NCBI GenBank assembly: GCA_963675995.2
Contig: CAXXIY010000001.1
Coordinates: 1,240,001-1,304,000 of the forward strand
DNA from: JAAFHB01 sp963675995
GTDB lineage: Bacteria; Bacteroidota; Bacteroidia; Bacteroidales; Prolixibacteraceae
Direction: 5' to 3'
DNA: 64,000 bases
Position numbers and translations under genes: made by a program. The notes below the pieces were generated by a model. It was given only the letters and a program-made list of their open reading frames with translations, ran no database searches and was not told the DNA's origin. Shown here one piece after another: positions 49,758-61,600 of the stretch; positions within the stretch are counted from its first letter, which is position 1; each line of letters begins with the position of its first letter.

Positions 49758-52700
49758 TTAATTTCCTTTGATAATATTGGGGCGTGGTTTGATGGTAATG
49801 TTTTGCTCAATTGGGGTTACCATTTCATTGCCATTGCAGTCTTTGAGCCAGTATCTGATGGTGTGGGTCAGCGAAGTAAACGTTATTCCATCACCCCAGA
49901 GTTTAATGTCGGTAGGAATACCACCGACAGCATATGTCGAGGGTTGTCCTGTACCTGAAATGGTAGGTTCGCCTGAGGTAGAGAATACGATTTCCCATCG
50001 GATAGTAAACTGATCTGCCGGAACTACGCAACAGTTGTCCATATATTTTGATGGATCGAGATCCAAACTTGTGTTCCCTGCCTTAAATAAGTAATAGTCT
50101 GGATCAGGATTGATTATCACATCGTTGGAAACATAGGTGGCTGTAAACAGATTTTCAACACAAAACGAGAAAGGTCCTTCCGGGGTAAATGTTGGGGGAA
50201 TGTTGTCTGTTACTGCAATTGTTTGAGAACAGGTACTGCTCGCCCCGCTTTTGGTAATGTTTACAGTTAGAGTGTAGGTATTACAATTATTCCCGGCCAG
50301 GATTGTAACTGTTTGTTGGTTTGTTATTGCTGATGGAATTGTGCCGTTTCCGACTACAGTCCAGGCATAAGTATCCATTCCTGTAGGAGCGCTGTAGGTC
50401 GTGGAGGCTCCATTTGGGACTGATATTGTTGGGGTTATGCTGCAAGGCAAATCAATCACAGAAACGGTATAGGTACACGAAGAGGTACATCCAAATCTTG
50501 AAATATTGTCCGTAAGAGTAAAAGTTCCAGGACCAGCAGCAGTTACGGTAACTGTTGCTCCGTTTGTTGAGCCGGATATTATGCCCTTTCCGGATATTGA
50601 CCAGAGATGATCCACGTTATTTGATGGATCTGGGGTACTGGTGTAAACATTTCCTGTTGATACTGCGTATACAAATGCACTTCCTGTAATGGTGCAGGAA
50701 GGTGTTGGGTTGACAGTCAATGTCCGGTCCCGTGTATCGCTGGTCACATTACAATCGGCACCTGATGAATGAAAGACTACTGTGACTTTGTATTTTCCGC
50801 TTTCTGATGGTGTAGCTCCAGTAAATATCAGTTGGTCCGTTGTAGCCCCTGAGATTGCACCTCCGTCTGTTACCGGTAACCAATGTTCGGGAGAGTCATA
50901 TTTCTTCCATTGGTAGGAAACTACATTAGCAGGATAAGAAGTGGATACCGTGTATGAATAATTATCACCCTGACAAATAGTTACATTTGTTGGTCCGGTT
51001 ATGCCAGTTATTTCATTTACTGTTAATGTGGCAATGCTGGAGGTTATGCTGCAATTATCACTGTTGGAAATTACTACCCGGTATTGTGTTCCATCGGGTG
51101 CATCAGAATTTCCCACATTTTCCAGTCTGATGGTACCAGGCGATGGATAGGTTACATTCGGTTCAATAGGAATATCTGCAAAACTACCTGAAGGTTTTTT
51201 CCGTTGCCAGGTATAAGTCAATCCGGAACCGGTTGCAACTACATTAAAACTTACGACATGCCCTTCACAATCAAGTTGATTTGTCGGTTGGGTAACTATT
51301 ACCGGTAAAGCGTACACCATAACTGTGGCAGTACCAATACATCCGTTAGTATCGGTATAAGAGATCACACTTGTTCCTGCGGATGCCCCAGTTACTAAAC
51401 CTGAATTATCCACAGTAGCGATTCCGGGTGAAGCTGAAATCCAGGCCAAAGGAGTAGCTGGAGTTCCTGCACCGGATAATTGAGTGGTTGATCCGACACA
51501 AACTCCAAGAGTACCGGTGATGGTCGGATTGATATTAACTGTGATTGTTGATGTGGAGGTATTAACCGTACCACAGGGTTCGCTGGTTATAGCACAGTAA
51601 TATCCTGTGGTGGCAGTGATGTTTCCGGCAGTATAAGTTGGACTGGTCGCACCGCTGATAATACCGGATGTTGTATACCACTGGTAGGTATAAGTCCCAT
51701 GGCCGCCATTTCCGGTAGCAGTAAATGTTCCCGGTGAAGTATTATAACAGATTGGAGATGATCCGCCAACAATGGTGGTTGTAAAACTGGGATAGACAGT
51801 TGCCGTAGTCGTTGAGGTAGAAACTGTTCCACATGATCCACTTGTTATTTCACAGAAAAAAGATGAAGATGAGGTTAAATTTCCTGGCGTGTATGTTTGG
51901 GTAGTAATTCCGGTTGACACTCCGTCTTTATACCATAAATAGGTATATAATCCTGTTCCGCCACCACCTGTTGCGGTATATGTTCCTGGTGAAGTATTGT
52001 AACATATAGGGGATGTTCCCCCACTCATACTGGCCGTAATAGTGGCGTATACAATCAGGTTAGCATTGTTATTACTACCAATGATAGTAGGTAAATCACT
52101 TATTACCCTGATACGATAACCATTACCTGAGGCAGTTCCTGAGGGTATAGTAACACTGATAGTCTGACTTCCGCTTGCGTTTGAAGCTACATTTTGCAGA
52201 TTCACAGGAGAGGCAAATGAGCCAGATGCATTTGATAATTGTGCGGTAAAGGTAGCGGTGCCTGTCGGAAAACTATTGTAACGTCTGTAAGTGAATGGGA
52301 CTTGGATGCCGGTAACCCCAGCGCAAAATGGCGAACCAGAAATGGTTCCTGTGGTTATTGTTCTGATGCCAGGAACAATTTCTCCTGTCGATAGTATGGC
52401 TGCAGGGAAGTAATATGTCCCATCGAAAAACTGAATCTGATCAAGCTGATTCGTATTGGTTGTTGTTATGCCGGTTACGTCGTTTCCAATAAATATCTTG
52501 CCGTTTGTTCCACCGCTTCCATCCCAATTGCCTGCCCAGCCGTTTATCGTAAGTATTTTACCCGATGTCCAGGTTACCCCGGAACTGTTTGCAAATTTTA
52601 TGCTATGTTCATTGGCCCCCAAATTAAGGGTAGAGTTATCAAGTAACTGAAGGGTCGACGAACTGGTAAATATTCTACCTGTAGTAATATTGGTTGTGCT

Positions 52701-55151
52701 TAATATTGCACCATTTAACACAAACTGGGATGCCGCTGTGCTGTTTGTGGCAGGATTCAGCCGGAGTTCACCAGCGGTTAAGATAGTTGCTCCGGTGTAG
52801 GAGCCAGATCCCGTTAGAACCAATGTGCCAATTCCCAGTTTTGTAAATCCAAGACCACCTCCACCTTCACTTATTAGACCGTCAATTGTCAGAAAATTGG
52901 TAGCGGAATTCACAGTTACGGATCTTGTTCCGGAGACGCCGGAACCAAGAATCACACTACCGGAGAATGTAAGCGGTTTAGTGCCTAAAAACAGAAATGG
53001 GTCATTCCAGTAGACAGTATTACTCACTGCCTGACTGGTAGCCGAGGTATTGTCAATTTTCAGGGTATTTCCATTATTCCCTTCTATTATTCGTAATGTT
53101 CCGATACCAAGCGCAGCAGCACTATTGATATTTAATTGTCCATTATTAAGATCCACCCCTCCGGAAAATGTATTTCCACCCGACAATGTCAGTGTCCCTT
53201 GTCCTGCCTTGTGAATACTACCCGTATTGGAAATAACACCGCTGACAACAATTGCGGCGCCACCTTGAATGGTTAGCTGGTTACTGTTCAGGTTTATCGT
53301 ATTTGTTACGGTGAGTGTGGCGCCGGCGCTCCAGATTCCGGTTGTAAGTCCGGAGATCGTTATTGGTCCCCCCCAGAAATTATTCCCACTAATATTCAAT
53401 AATACTCCACTTCCAGTCAAAGTCAGGGGTTCTGCGGAGACTGTAATTCCTCCCTGGATCTCCAGGTAACCCAAATTATTTACAGTTGTACCTCCAGTTG
53501 CAGTTCCCAGGGCGGAACCATTCTGAATATTTAAATAGCCCGAATTAACTATTGTTGTTCCGTTGTAAGTATTCGTGCCTGAAAGGACTAGGATTCCGGG
53601 TCCTGACATGGTCAAGTTGGTGGCGGCGCCACTTATGATGCCAGAAATTGTCAGGGTCATGCTCGTCGCTACTGCTACGGTTCCGGTTGAGGGCATGATA
53701 ACCGGACAGGAGATAGTTGAATTGCTTGAAATATTGGTGATAGCGACGCCACCATTACCATATATACGGAGGAAACCTGTACCGGAAATTGAAGCATTTG
53801 CCATATCTGTAATTGTTTGGCACATCCCATTTAAAGCTCCAATTATCGGGTAATAAGTTCGCCCCGATGGAATGGTCACATCTGTTGTTGCAGTCGGAAC
53901 TCCGCAAGACCAGTTGGCCCCTGTATTCCAATCAGTTTCAAAACCTGAAGTTCCACCAATCCATGTATCGGACAAAGCTGCGATTGTGGCTATTACAGCT
54001 GTTCTTGTAGAAGTTGTGCAGCTATTTGCTGTAGCATCAACATAATAGGTTGTTGTGGACGAAAGGATGGGTGTTGTAAATGAAGTTCCCGTTCCTAATG
54101 AGGTGCCCCCTGTTGAGGCTGAATACCAATTGATAATCCCTGCAGATGCAGTCGCACCTAAAGTTACTGTACCTGTCCCGCACCGGACAGCAGGTGTGGT
54201 TCCGGTTATAGTAGGGATTGTGTTGACAGTTAGTGTTCTTGTCGAACTTACCGCTCCGCAAGGACCTGTAGCATCGGAGGTTAACGTAAGTGTTATATCT
54301 CCATCATAATTTGCAGGTGGAGTATAAGTAACATTACTTGGGGTGCTTGTTTGAGCAGTACTGCTTAAATTTCCATTTACCCCTCCATTAGTAGGATTTA
54401 AATTGGTTATCGACCAGGCTGCTGTTGCCGCCCCGGTAAAAGTTGCCCCATTAAGTGTAAAGGCTGATGGAATTGTTAATTGACAGATATGATCAGGACC
54501 ACCTGGAATTACAAACTTTGCTGATACGGTTGGTTGTGAGCCAGATAAAGTTCGGGGAGTTGTGAAATCAAAGTTGCCATAGGTATTTACCGTAAATACA
54601 AATGTACTTGTAGTGATACACGAGGAGAAATTAATAGTGAAAGTATTGCCTGAATGTAATTCATCTGTTCCAGCACCAACTGCAACGAATTGTAATTGTG
54701 TTCCGGTATTGGTAAATGTAAATGGATGTGCTGTTGCAGGACTACTATATGTTACGTTTGACGTTGAATTAGGTACTGTAACAGTTATTGATCTTACAAC
54801 ATCTCCAACATTAATAACCAACTGATAGTTTTGTGGACAGGAACATTGTGTTGTAGGAGAAATTGAAACAGTGAAACTTCCCCTTAGATTATCAGAAAGG
54901 GAGAATAATAAAATTAAAATGATACTAAATCTTCTTATTATTCCAATACCAGAAGAACTGAAAAAGTAGGTTACTGAATTAGTAATGGATTCATTCCTCT
55001 TTAGATTTGCAGAATTGAAACCGTTTTTTAAAATATATTTTTTTATTATGCCAAATGAAACAACAAAACAAAAGACAACAGCCACCATTAGCCTGTTTAA
55101 TTGAAAAATGCAGACATTTAAGTATTTGAAATATAGTGAGATATAGTCCAA
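49758..55151 (-). CDS. Large exported Ig-like/beta-helix protein (1797 aa)
   Basis: 1797 aa. The start is uncertain: a signal-like helix (FSIILILLFSLSDNLRG) lies at about residues 75-91 with no ATG close by; an upstream hydrophobic stretch (LMVAVVFCFVVSFGII) is near 21. Domains: N-terminal beta domain, an Ig-like unit (INWYSASTGGTSLGTGTSF), a long passenger-type beta helix (about 400-950) with autotransporter-like repeats (GTLTLSGGNTFSGGVDLNNG, GTLVLTGSGSYTGATIL), then Ig units (GGTSPICYNTSPGTYTATGG), a Big_2-like unit (SPGIATVDNSGLVTGASAGT) and further Ig/PKD-like domains. It ends TIKPRPNIIKGN with no T9SS sorting domain. It lies between the two giants on the same strand. Probably surface or periplasmic. 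Confidence 0.85.
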   Translation of the reverse strand: MDYISLYFKYLNVCIFQLNRLMVAVVFCFVVSFGIIKKYILKNGFNSANLKRNESITNSVTYFFSSSGIGIIRRFSIILILLFSLSDNLRGSFTVSISPTTQCSCPQNYQLVINVGDVVRSITVTVPNSTSNVTYSSPATAHPFTFTNTGTQLQFVAVGAGTDELHSGNTFTINFSSCITTSTFVFTVNTYGNFDFTTPRTLSGSQPTVSAKFVIPGGPDHICQLTIPSAFTLNGATFTGAATAAWSITNLNPTNGGVNGNLSSTAQTSTPSNVTYTPPANYDGDITLTLTSDATGPCGAVSSTRTLTVNTIPTITGTTPAVRCGTGTVTLGATASAGIINWYSASTGGTSLGTGTSFTTPILSSTTTYYVDATANSCTTSTRTAVIATIAALSDTWIGGTSGFETDWNTGANWSCGVPTATTDVTIPSGRTYYPIIGALNGMCQTITDMANASISGTGFLRIYGNGGVAITNISSNSTISCPVIMPSTGTVAVATSMTLTISGIISGAATNLTMSGPGILVLSGTNTYNGTTIVNSGYLNIQNGSALGTATGGTTVNNLGYLEIQGGITVSAEPLTLTGSGVLLNISGNNFWGGPITISGLTTGIWSAGATLTVTNTINLNSNQLTIQGGAAIVVSGVISNTGSIHKAGQGTLTLSGGNTFSGGVDLNNGQLNINSAAALGIGTLRIIEGNNGNTLKIDNTSATSQAVSNTVYWNDPFLFLGTKPLTFSGSVILGSGVSGTRSVTVNSATNFLTIDGLISEGGGGLGFTKLGIGTLVLTGSGSYTGATILTAGELRLNPATNSTAASQFVLNGAILSTTNITTGRIFTSSSTLQLLDNSTLNLGANEHSIKFANSSGVTWTSGKILTINGWAGNWDGSGGTNGKIFIGNDVTGITTTNTNQLDQIQFFDGTYYFPAAILSTGEIVPGIRTITTGTISGSPFCAGVTGIQVPFTYRRYNSFPTGTATFTAQLSNASGSFASPVNLQNVASNASGSQTISVTIPSGTASGNGYRIRVISDLPTIIGSNNNANLIVYATITASMSGGTSPICYNTSPGTYTATGGGGTGLYTYLWYKDGVSTGITTQTYTPGNLTSSSSFFCEITSGSCGTVSTSTTTATVYPSFTTTIVGGSSPICYNTSPGTFTATGNGGHGTYTYQWYTTSGIISGATSPTYTAGNITATTGYYCAITSEPCGTVNTSTSTITVNINPTITGTLGVCVGSTTQLSGAGTPATPLAWISASPGIATVDNSGLVTGASAGTSVISYTDTNGCIGTATVMVYALPVIVTQPTNQLDCEGHVVSFNVVATGSGLTYTWQRKKPSGSFADIPIEPNVTYPSPGTIRLENVGNSDAPDGTQYRVVISNSDNCSITSSIATLTVNEITGITGPTNVTICQGDNYSYTVSTSYPANVVSYQWKKYDSPEHWLPVTDGGAISGATTDQLIFTGATPSESGKYKVTVVFHSSGADCNVTSDTRDRTLTVNPTPSCTITGSAFVYAVSTGNVYTSTPDPSNNVDHLWSISGKGIISGSTNGATVTVTAAGPGTFTLTDNISRFGCTSSCTYTVSVIDLPCSITPTISVPNGASTTYSAPTGMDTYAWTVVGNGTIPSAITNQQTVTILAGNNCNTYTLTVNITKSGASSTCSQTIAVTDNIPPTFTPEGPFSFCVENLFTATYVSNDVIINPDPDYYLFKAGNTSLDLDPSKYMDNCCVVPADQFTIRWEIVFSTSGEPTISGTGQPSTYAVGGIPTDIKLWGDGITFTSLTHTIRYWLKDCNGNEMVTPIEQNITIKPRPNIIKGN

Positions 55152-55652
55152 CGTTGTCGATTAATTAAATATATTACTTGAATCTCGGATCCCTAAAATT
55201 CTGCTTTTGATTCTATCATAATCCAGTAGATTCACTCTTAAATCCAGTTTTAAAAATCCATCAATAGCGGTGATATGTAAAGTTACCGAATACCCAAGTT
55301 ACAGCCGGATATTAACCGGATACTTCCGTTTAAACTCGATTGTAATCGTTTATAATCGGATATATGATTGATTATTAACAAGATAATAAAAATGTAAGTT
55401 TCCCTATTTGAAGTGTTGGGAATGAACATCAAAAGCAACCGCTGGTCGTGGTATTTTTGGGATACCAGTTAAAGAGTTGACATGAAAAAAGAGGACTATT
55501 CAGGTTGGTAGAACTGAAAGATAAAATCATTGGAGGTAAACTTTCCTGTTTCAAAACGGACCTTACCAGCCGCCAGGTGTAAGCAGCGAATTGTACTTGT
55601 CCGTAATCGAAGGTTTATTAGGTTTTTTAACGATAATGCATTGAAAATTTGT
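55152..55652. other. 501-nt spacer
   Basis: Non-coding between the 1797-aa gene's 5' end and the stop of giant 2. It has an interrupted inverted repeat near 55340-55365 (cgattgtaatcg / ataatcgg). It should contain the promoter of the 1797-aa gene, but no TAnnTTTG box with a proper TTG stands out. Confidence 0.4.
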
Positions 55653-58600
55653 CTAATATCCAATATAGATAAATCCCTTAATAATACGGGTTGTTCCGCC
55701 TAACTTCAATATATAATAGTAAGTTCCTGTAGGAACAATCTGCAGATTCGTCAGTGTGCTTGTTAATGTTGACCCATCCCAGTCGTTGAGGTAATTGGCA
55801 CTTTGGTAAACAGGTTGCCCTGAGCGTGTATAAACATAAAGCTGCGATTTGGGATAGTTCTCAATTAAACCTGGGAATACAAGTTTGTCGTTGGCACCGT
55901 CGCCGTTTGGCGAAAAGGCTTCAGGAATCTTTATTCCAATATCAGTGACATCAATCGTAACTGTTGCAGAGGCACACATCTGCGCATCATCGCATACCCT
56001 GTAAACAAACTTGTCGGTAGAAGTATGTTTCCCCTGCGGAATATAGGTGACTGTACCATTAGCATTTATTTTTGTTCCACCCCTGCCTGGAGCCGAGGTG
56101 ATGGTAACTGAACCAGGAAGTAGATTCACGGTTGACCAGTCGTTTGCCAATATATTGATGATGACATCCTGATCCCAGGGAGTCCTTGCATAATCGTCAT
56201 TTGCCGCGATTTGGTGGAATGCCAAAGGATATTTGAACGATTTGTTATCCAAACAGCCATGAATATCAGCGACCTCCAAATTGTAAATTCCAGCTCCGTA
56301 TAATTTTACAGACGACTGATTATCAGCTCCTATAATTTTTCCTTCGGTGGTTGACCACTTGTAATTAATTGTATTTCCTTTCGAGACAGATCCATCGACA
56401 ATCATACTTCCATCTTTTTCAAGTTTTCCAGACGCATAGACATCGGCCACCGGGAGTGGATCCATTTTAATTGTTATGGTATCGCTTCGGGAATACCCAT
56501 TACGGTTGGTTGCCACCATTCTTACCCTGAAATTTGCCGGTAAGGTTCCGGTATATTTCGGAGAAAGATGGAACGATGTTTTTACCCCTGAATTTAGGGT
56601 CAGCTCACCACCAGGATCTAGTATTGACCACTCATATTTGACGATATCTCCCACCGACTGCGAAGCGTCGAGACTGACCTCCTGACATGACCCGGCAACT
56701 GTTGGTCCATTGATAACGGCGTCAATTTGTACGGTGATATCCATTTTTGTTGTCGTGGCACACTGGTCCAGGTTTGGTGTGAAGATATAAGTTGTTGTGC
56801 CGGCATCAGTCGTACTGACAGTTGCAGGAGTCCAGGTGCCGGTTATTCCGTTTGTTGATGTAGTCGGTAGTTCTGGAGCTGCTGAGTTTTGAATGAACGG
56901 TCCGACTTGGGTAAATGTTGGAGTTACTCCGGTTATGACCGACAAAACTAATTTCGCAATCGAATCGCATCCTGCACGACTAACAAGTTTTACACTATAG
57001 GTTCCGGAAGTGGTGTACGAATTACCATTCCATTTAAATGGTAATTGATTGGAACATGTTGTAACAATAGATGTACTTGTTTCGATTGGATTCACCATTA
57101 CAACCATTGTATCCTTGATGGCACATTCATTTGCACTCGGATTGAAGATGTATTTAGTCTTTCCAACCAAGGTCGAGTCAATTTTTGCCGGACTCCATGT
57201 ACCGGTGATTCCGTTTAATGAACTCGCTGGTAAAGGAGGTGGAACGCTGTTCAGGCAAAGTGGACCGATTGGATTAAAATCTGGAGTTATTCTGGCATTG
57301 ATCACAATATCTATTATTTTCTCGACCGCACATTGTCCTGATTGCGGAGTAAATTGATAGGATGTTGTTCCTGATTTTGCTGTGTTTATTGTGCCCGGAT
57401 TCCATGTACCGGTGATTCCGTTTGTTGATGTGATCGGCAAATCCGGTGCAGCACCATTCTGACATAGCGGCCCTATTGATGTAAATTGAGGTATTGCCGG
57501 AGCATTTATGGTGATCTCCATTGTTGTCGGTACTGCGCACTGGTCGTTATTTGGAGTGAAGATATACTTTGTTGTTGTGACATTTGTGGTATTGATTGTT
57601 GCCGGCGACCACGATCCTGTAACACCATTTGTGGAGTTAATAGGCAGTGTAGGCGGAGTGCTGTTCTGGCAAAGAGGTCCGATCGCGTTGAAAAGTGGAG
57701 TTACTTGTGGATTTACGGTGATATTCATTGCTGCTGTAGGTGGACATGTAGCAGGACTGGAAGTAAAGGTATAGGTTTTAGTTCCCGCCGCGAGGGTGCT
57801 GATCGTTGAGGGGTTCCATGTTCCGTTAATTCCGTTTGTTGAAACAGCAGGCAATATCGGCGCTGTACTGTTCTGGCAAAGTGGATCGATTTGAATAAAT
57901 ACAGGATTCATTACCTCATTTACAGTGATATCCATTGTTGTTGAAGTAGCGCATTGATCGGGATCTGGTGTAAAGGTAAAAGTTGTTTTTCCTGCCGATG
58001 ATGTGCTGATTGTCGATGGGCTCCAAGTTCCTGTAAATCCGTTTGTTGATTTAAGTGGCAAGGATGGAGCAGCGCTGTTTTGGCACAGCGGAGCTATTTG
58101 GTCAAAATCGGGTTTAACCTTCGGATTTACAGTAATATCTTTTGCGATAACCCAGGCGCACTGGTTTGCATCGGGGTTAAAGTTATAGGCGCGCGTTCCA
58201 ATTGCTGCAGTACTGATTACAGAGGGATTCCAGGTACCGGTTACACCGTTTGTTGACGATGATGGCAGAGAAGGAGGTGTACTTCCCTGACAGAAGGGGC
58301 CAATCTCTGCAATCAAAGGGTTGATCTTGCCAATAATGGTTACGTCGACAGTTGGGGAGCTTGCACACTGTCCGGTGGTAGGAGTGAAGGAATAGGTAGT
58401 AGTTCTGACAATAGATGTATTGATAGCCGGAGGATCCCATGTGCCGGTTATCCCGTTTAAGGAAGTTGTAAGTAATGCTGGCGCAGGGGTATTCTGACAA
58501 ACTGAATTGACAATCGGGTTGAAATTAGTCGTTATCCAATCCTTGATTGTTACAGATATACTGGTTGTGTCTGAGCACTGGTTGGCATCAGGAATGAAGT

Positions 58601-61600
58601 AATATCTTTTTGTTCCCGCCGTAGTGGTAGAGATTATAGCCGGCGACCATGTACCGGTGATGGCGGTAGAATTGTTTGATCTGATCGGTAACACAACAGG
58701 ATCGTCTCCTTTGCAAAGGGGTTGAATGGCAGAGAATGATGGAGTGATGAGGGCCACAGGATTAATCACCACATTGACAGAAGCCAAAGAGGTACATCCG
58801 GCAGTATTTGTAACGGTAAATGTATAGTTAACAGCAGGAGTCAAACCGGAAACTGTTCTGCTTGTACCTGTACCTGTTACAGTTGTTCCGCCAGGAATTC
58901 TGGTTAAAGTCCAGGTTCCTGTTGCAGGCAGACCGGTTAAGACTACACTTCCAGTTGGGACAGCACAGGTGGGTTGAGTTATGACACCAATAACAGGCGC
59001 CGTTGGTACTGTCGGTGCAGCAATGATCACCACACTGACAGATGGTGGAGAAGTACAACTGGCTACATTTGTTACCGTAAAGGTATAAGTTGTCCCGGCA
59101 GTCAAACCGGAAACTGTTGTGGTTGTACCTGTACCTGTTACAGTTGTTCCGCCAGGATTTCTGGTTAAAGTCCAGGTTCCTGTTGCAGGCAGACCGGTTA
59201 AGATCACAGTTCCAGTTGCTGTTGAACAGGTTGGCTGTGTAATAGTTCCAACGGCAGGTGCAGCAAGCGCACCGGGAGCAGTATTGACGGTCAAAGTTGT
59301 AGCTGCAGAAATACATCCTGTTGCAGTTTCTTTAACGATGATGTTATAATTACCTGAATTCAATCCGGCAAATGTAGCCGAAGCCGACCAGGTAGTACCA
59401 CCATCGATACTGTAAGAATAGCCAGAACCTTCGGCAGGAGCGGTAATTACAATTGTTCCCGTACCGACAGCGCAGGTTGGCTGAACAGTCACAGATGCAG
59501 TCGGAGCAGCCGGGGTGAGTGGAGCAGTATTGACGGTCAAAGTTGTTGCTGCAGAAATACATCCTGTTGCAGTTTCTTTAACAGTGATGTTATAATTACC
59601 TGAATTCAATCCGGCAAAAGTAGCCGAAGCCGACCAGGTAGTACCACCATCGATACTGTAAGAATAACCAGAACCTTCGGCAGGAGCGGTAACCACAATT
59701 GTTCCTGTACCGACAGCGCAGGTTGGCTGAACAGTCACAGATGCAGTCGGAGCAGCCGGGGCAAGTGGAGCAGTATTGACGGTCAAAGTTGTAGCTGCAG
59801 AAATACATCCTGTTGCAGTTTCCTTAACAGTGATGTTATAATTACCTGAATTCAACCCAACAAAAGTAGCCGAAGCCGACCAGGTAGTACCACCATCGAT
59901 ACTGTAGAAATAACCAGAACCTTCGGCAGGAGCGGTAACCACAATTGTTCCTGTACCGACAGCGCAGGTTGGCTGAACAGTCACAGATGCAGTCGGAGCA
60001 GCCGGGGCGAGTGGAGCAGTATTGACGGTCAAAGTTGTAGCTGCAGAAATACATCCTGTTGCAGTTTCCTTAACGATGATGTTATAATTCCCTGAATTCA
60101 ATCCGACAAAAGTAGCCGAAGCCGACCAGGTAGTACCACCATCGATACTGTAGAAATAACCAGAACCTTCGGCAGGAGCGGTAATTACAATTGTTCCTGT
60201 ACCGACAGCGCAGGTTGGCTGAACAGTCACAGATGCAGTCGGAGCAGCCGGGGCGAGTGGAGCAGTATTGACGGTCAAAGTTGTAGCTGCAGAAATACAT
60301 CCTGTTGCAGTTTCTTTAACAGTGATGTTATAATTCCCTGAATTCAATCCGGCAAAAGTAGCAGAAGCCGACCAGGTAGTACCACCATCGATACTGTAAG
60401 AATAGCCAGAACCTTCGGCAGGAACGGTAACCACGATTGTTCCCGTACCGACAGCGCAGGTTGGCTGAACAGTCACAGATGCAGTCGGAGCAGCCGGGGC
60501 GAGTGGAGCAGTATTGACGGTCAAAGTTGTAGCTGCAGAAATACATCCTGTTGCAGTTTCTTTAACAGTGATGTTATAATTACCTGAATTCAATCCGGCA
60601 AAAGTAGCCGAAGCCGACCAGGTAGTACCACCATCGATACTGTAAGAATAACCTGAACCTTCGGCAGGAGCAGTAATTACAATTGTTCCTGTACCGACAG
60701 CGCAGGTTGGCTGAACAGTCACAGATGCAGTCGGAGCAGCCGGGGCGAGTGGAGCAGTATTGACGGTCAAAGTTGTAGCTGCAGAAATACATCCTGTTGC
60801 AGTTTCTTTAACAGTGATGTTATAATTCCCTGAATTCAATCCGGCAAAAGTAGCCGAAGCCGACCAGGTAGTACCACCATCGATACTGTAAGAATAACCA
60901 GAACCTTCGGCAGGAGCGGTAACCACAATTGTTCCTGTACCGACAGCGCAGGTTGGCTGAACAGTCACAGATGCAGTCGGAGCAGCCGGGGCAAGTGGAG
61001 CAGTATTGACGGTCAAAGTTGTAGCTGCAGAAATACATCCTGTTGCAGTTTCCTTAACAGTGATGTTATAATTACCTGAATTCAACCCAACAAAAGTAGC
61101 CGAAGCCGACCAGGTAGTACCACCATCGATACTGTAGAAATAACCAGAACCTTCGGCAGGAGCGGTAACCACAATTGTTCCTGTACCGACAGCGCAGGTT
61201 GGCTGAACAGTCACAGATGCAGTCGGAGCAGCCGGGGCGAGTGGAGCAGTATTGACGGTCAAAGTTGTAGCTGCAGAAATACATCCTGTTGCAGTTTCCT
61301 TAACGATGATGTTATAATTCCCTGAATTCAATCCGACAAAAGTAGCCGAAGCCGACCAGGTAGTACCACCATCGATACTGTAGAAATAACCAGAACCTTC
61401 GGCAGGAGCGGTAATTACAATTGTTCCTGTACCGACAGCGCAGGTTGGCTGAACAGTCACAGATGCAGTCGGAGCAGCCGGGGCGAGTGGAGCAGTATTG
61501 ACGGTCAAAGTTGTAGCTGCAGAAATACATCCTGTTGCAGTTTCTTTAACAGTGATGTTATAATTCCCTGAATTCAATCCGGCAAAAGTAGCAGAAGCCG

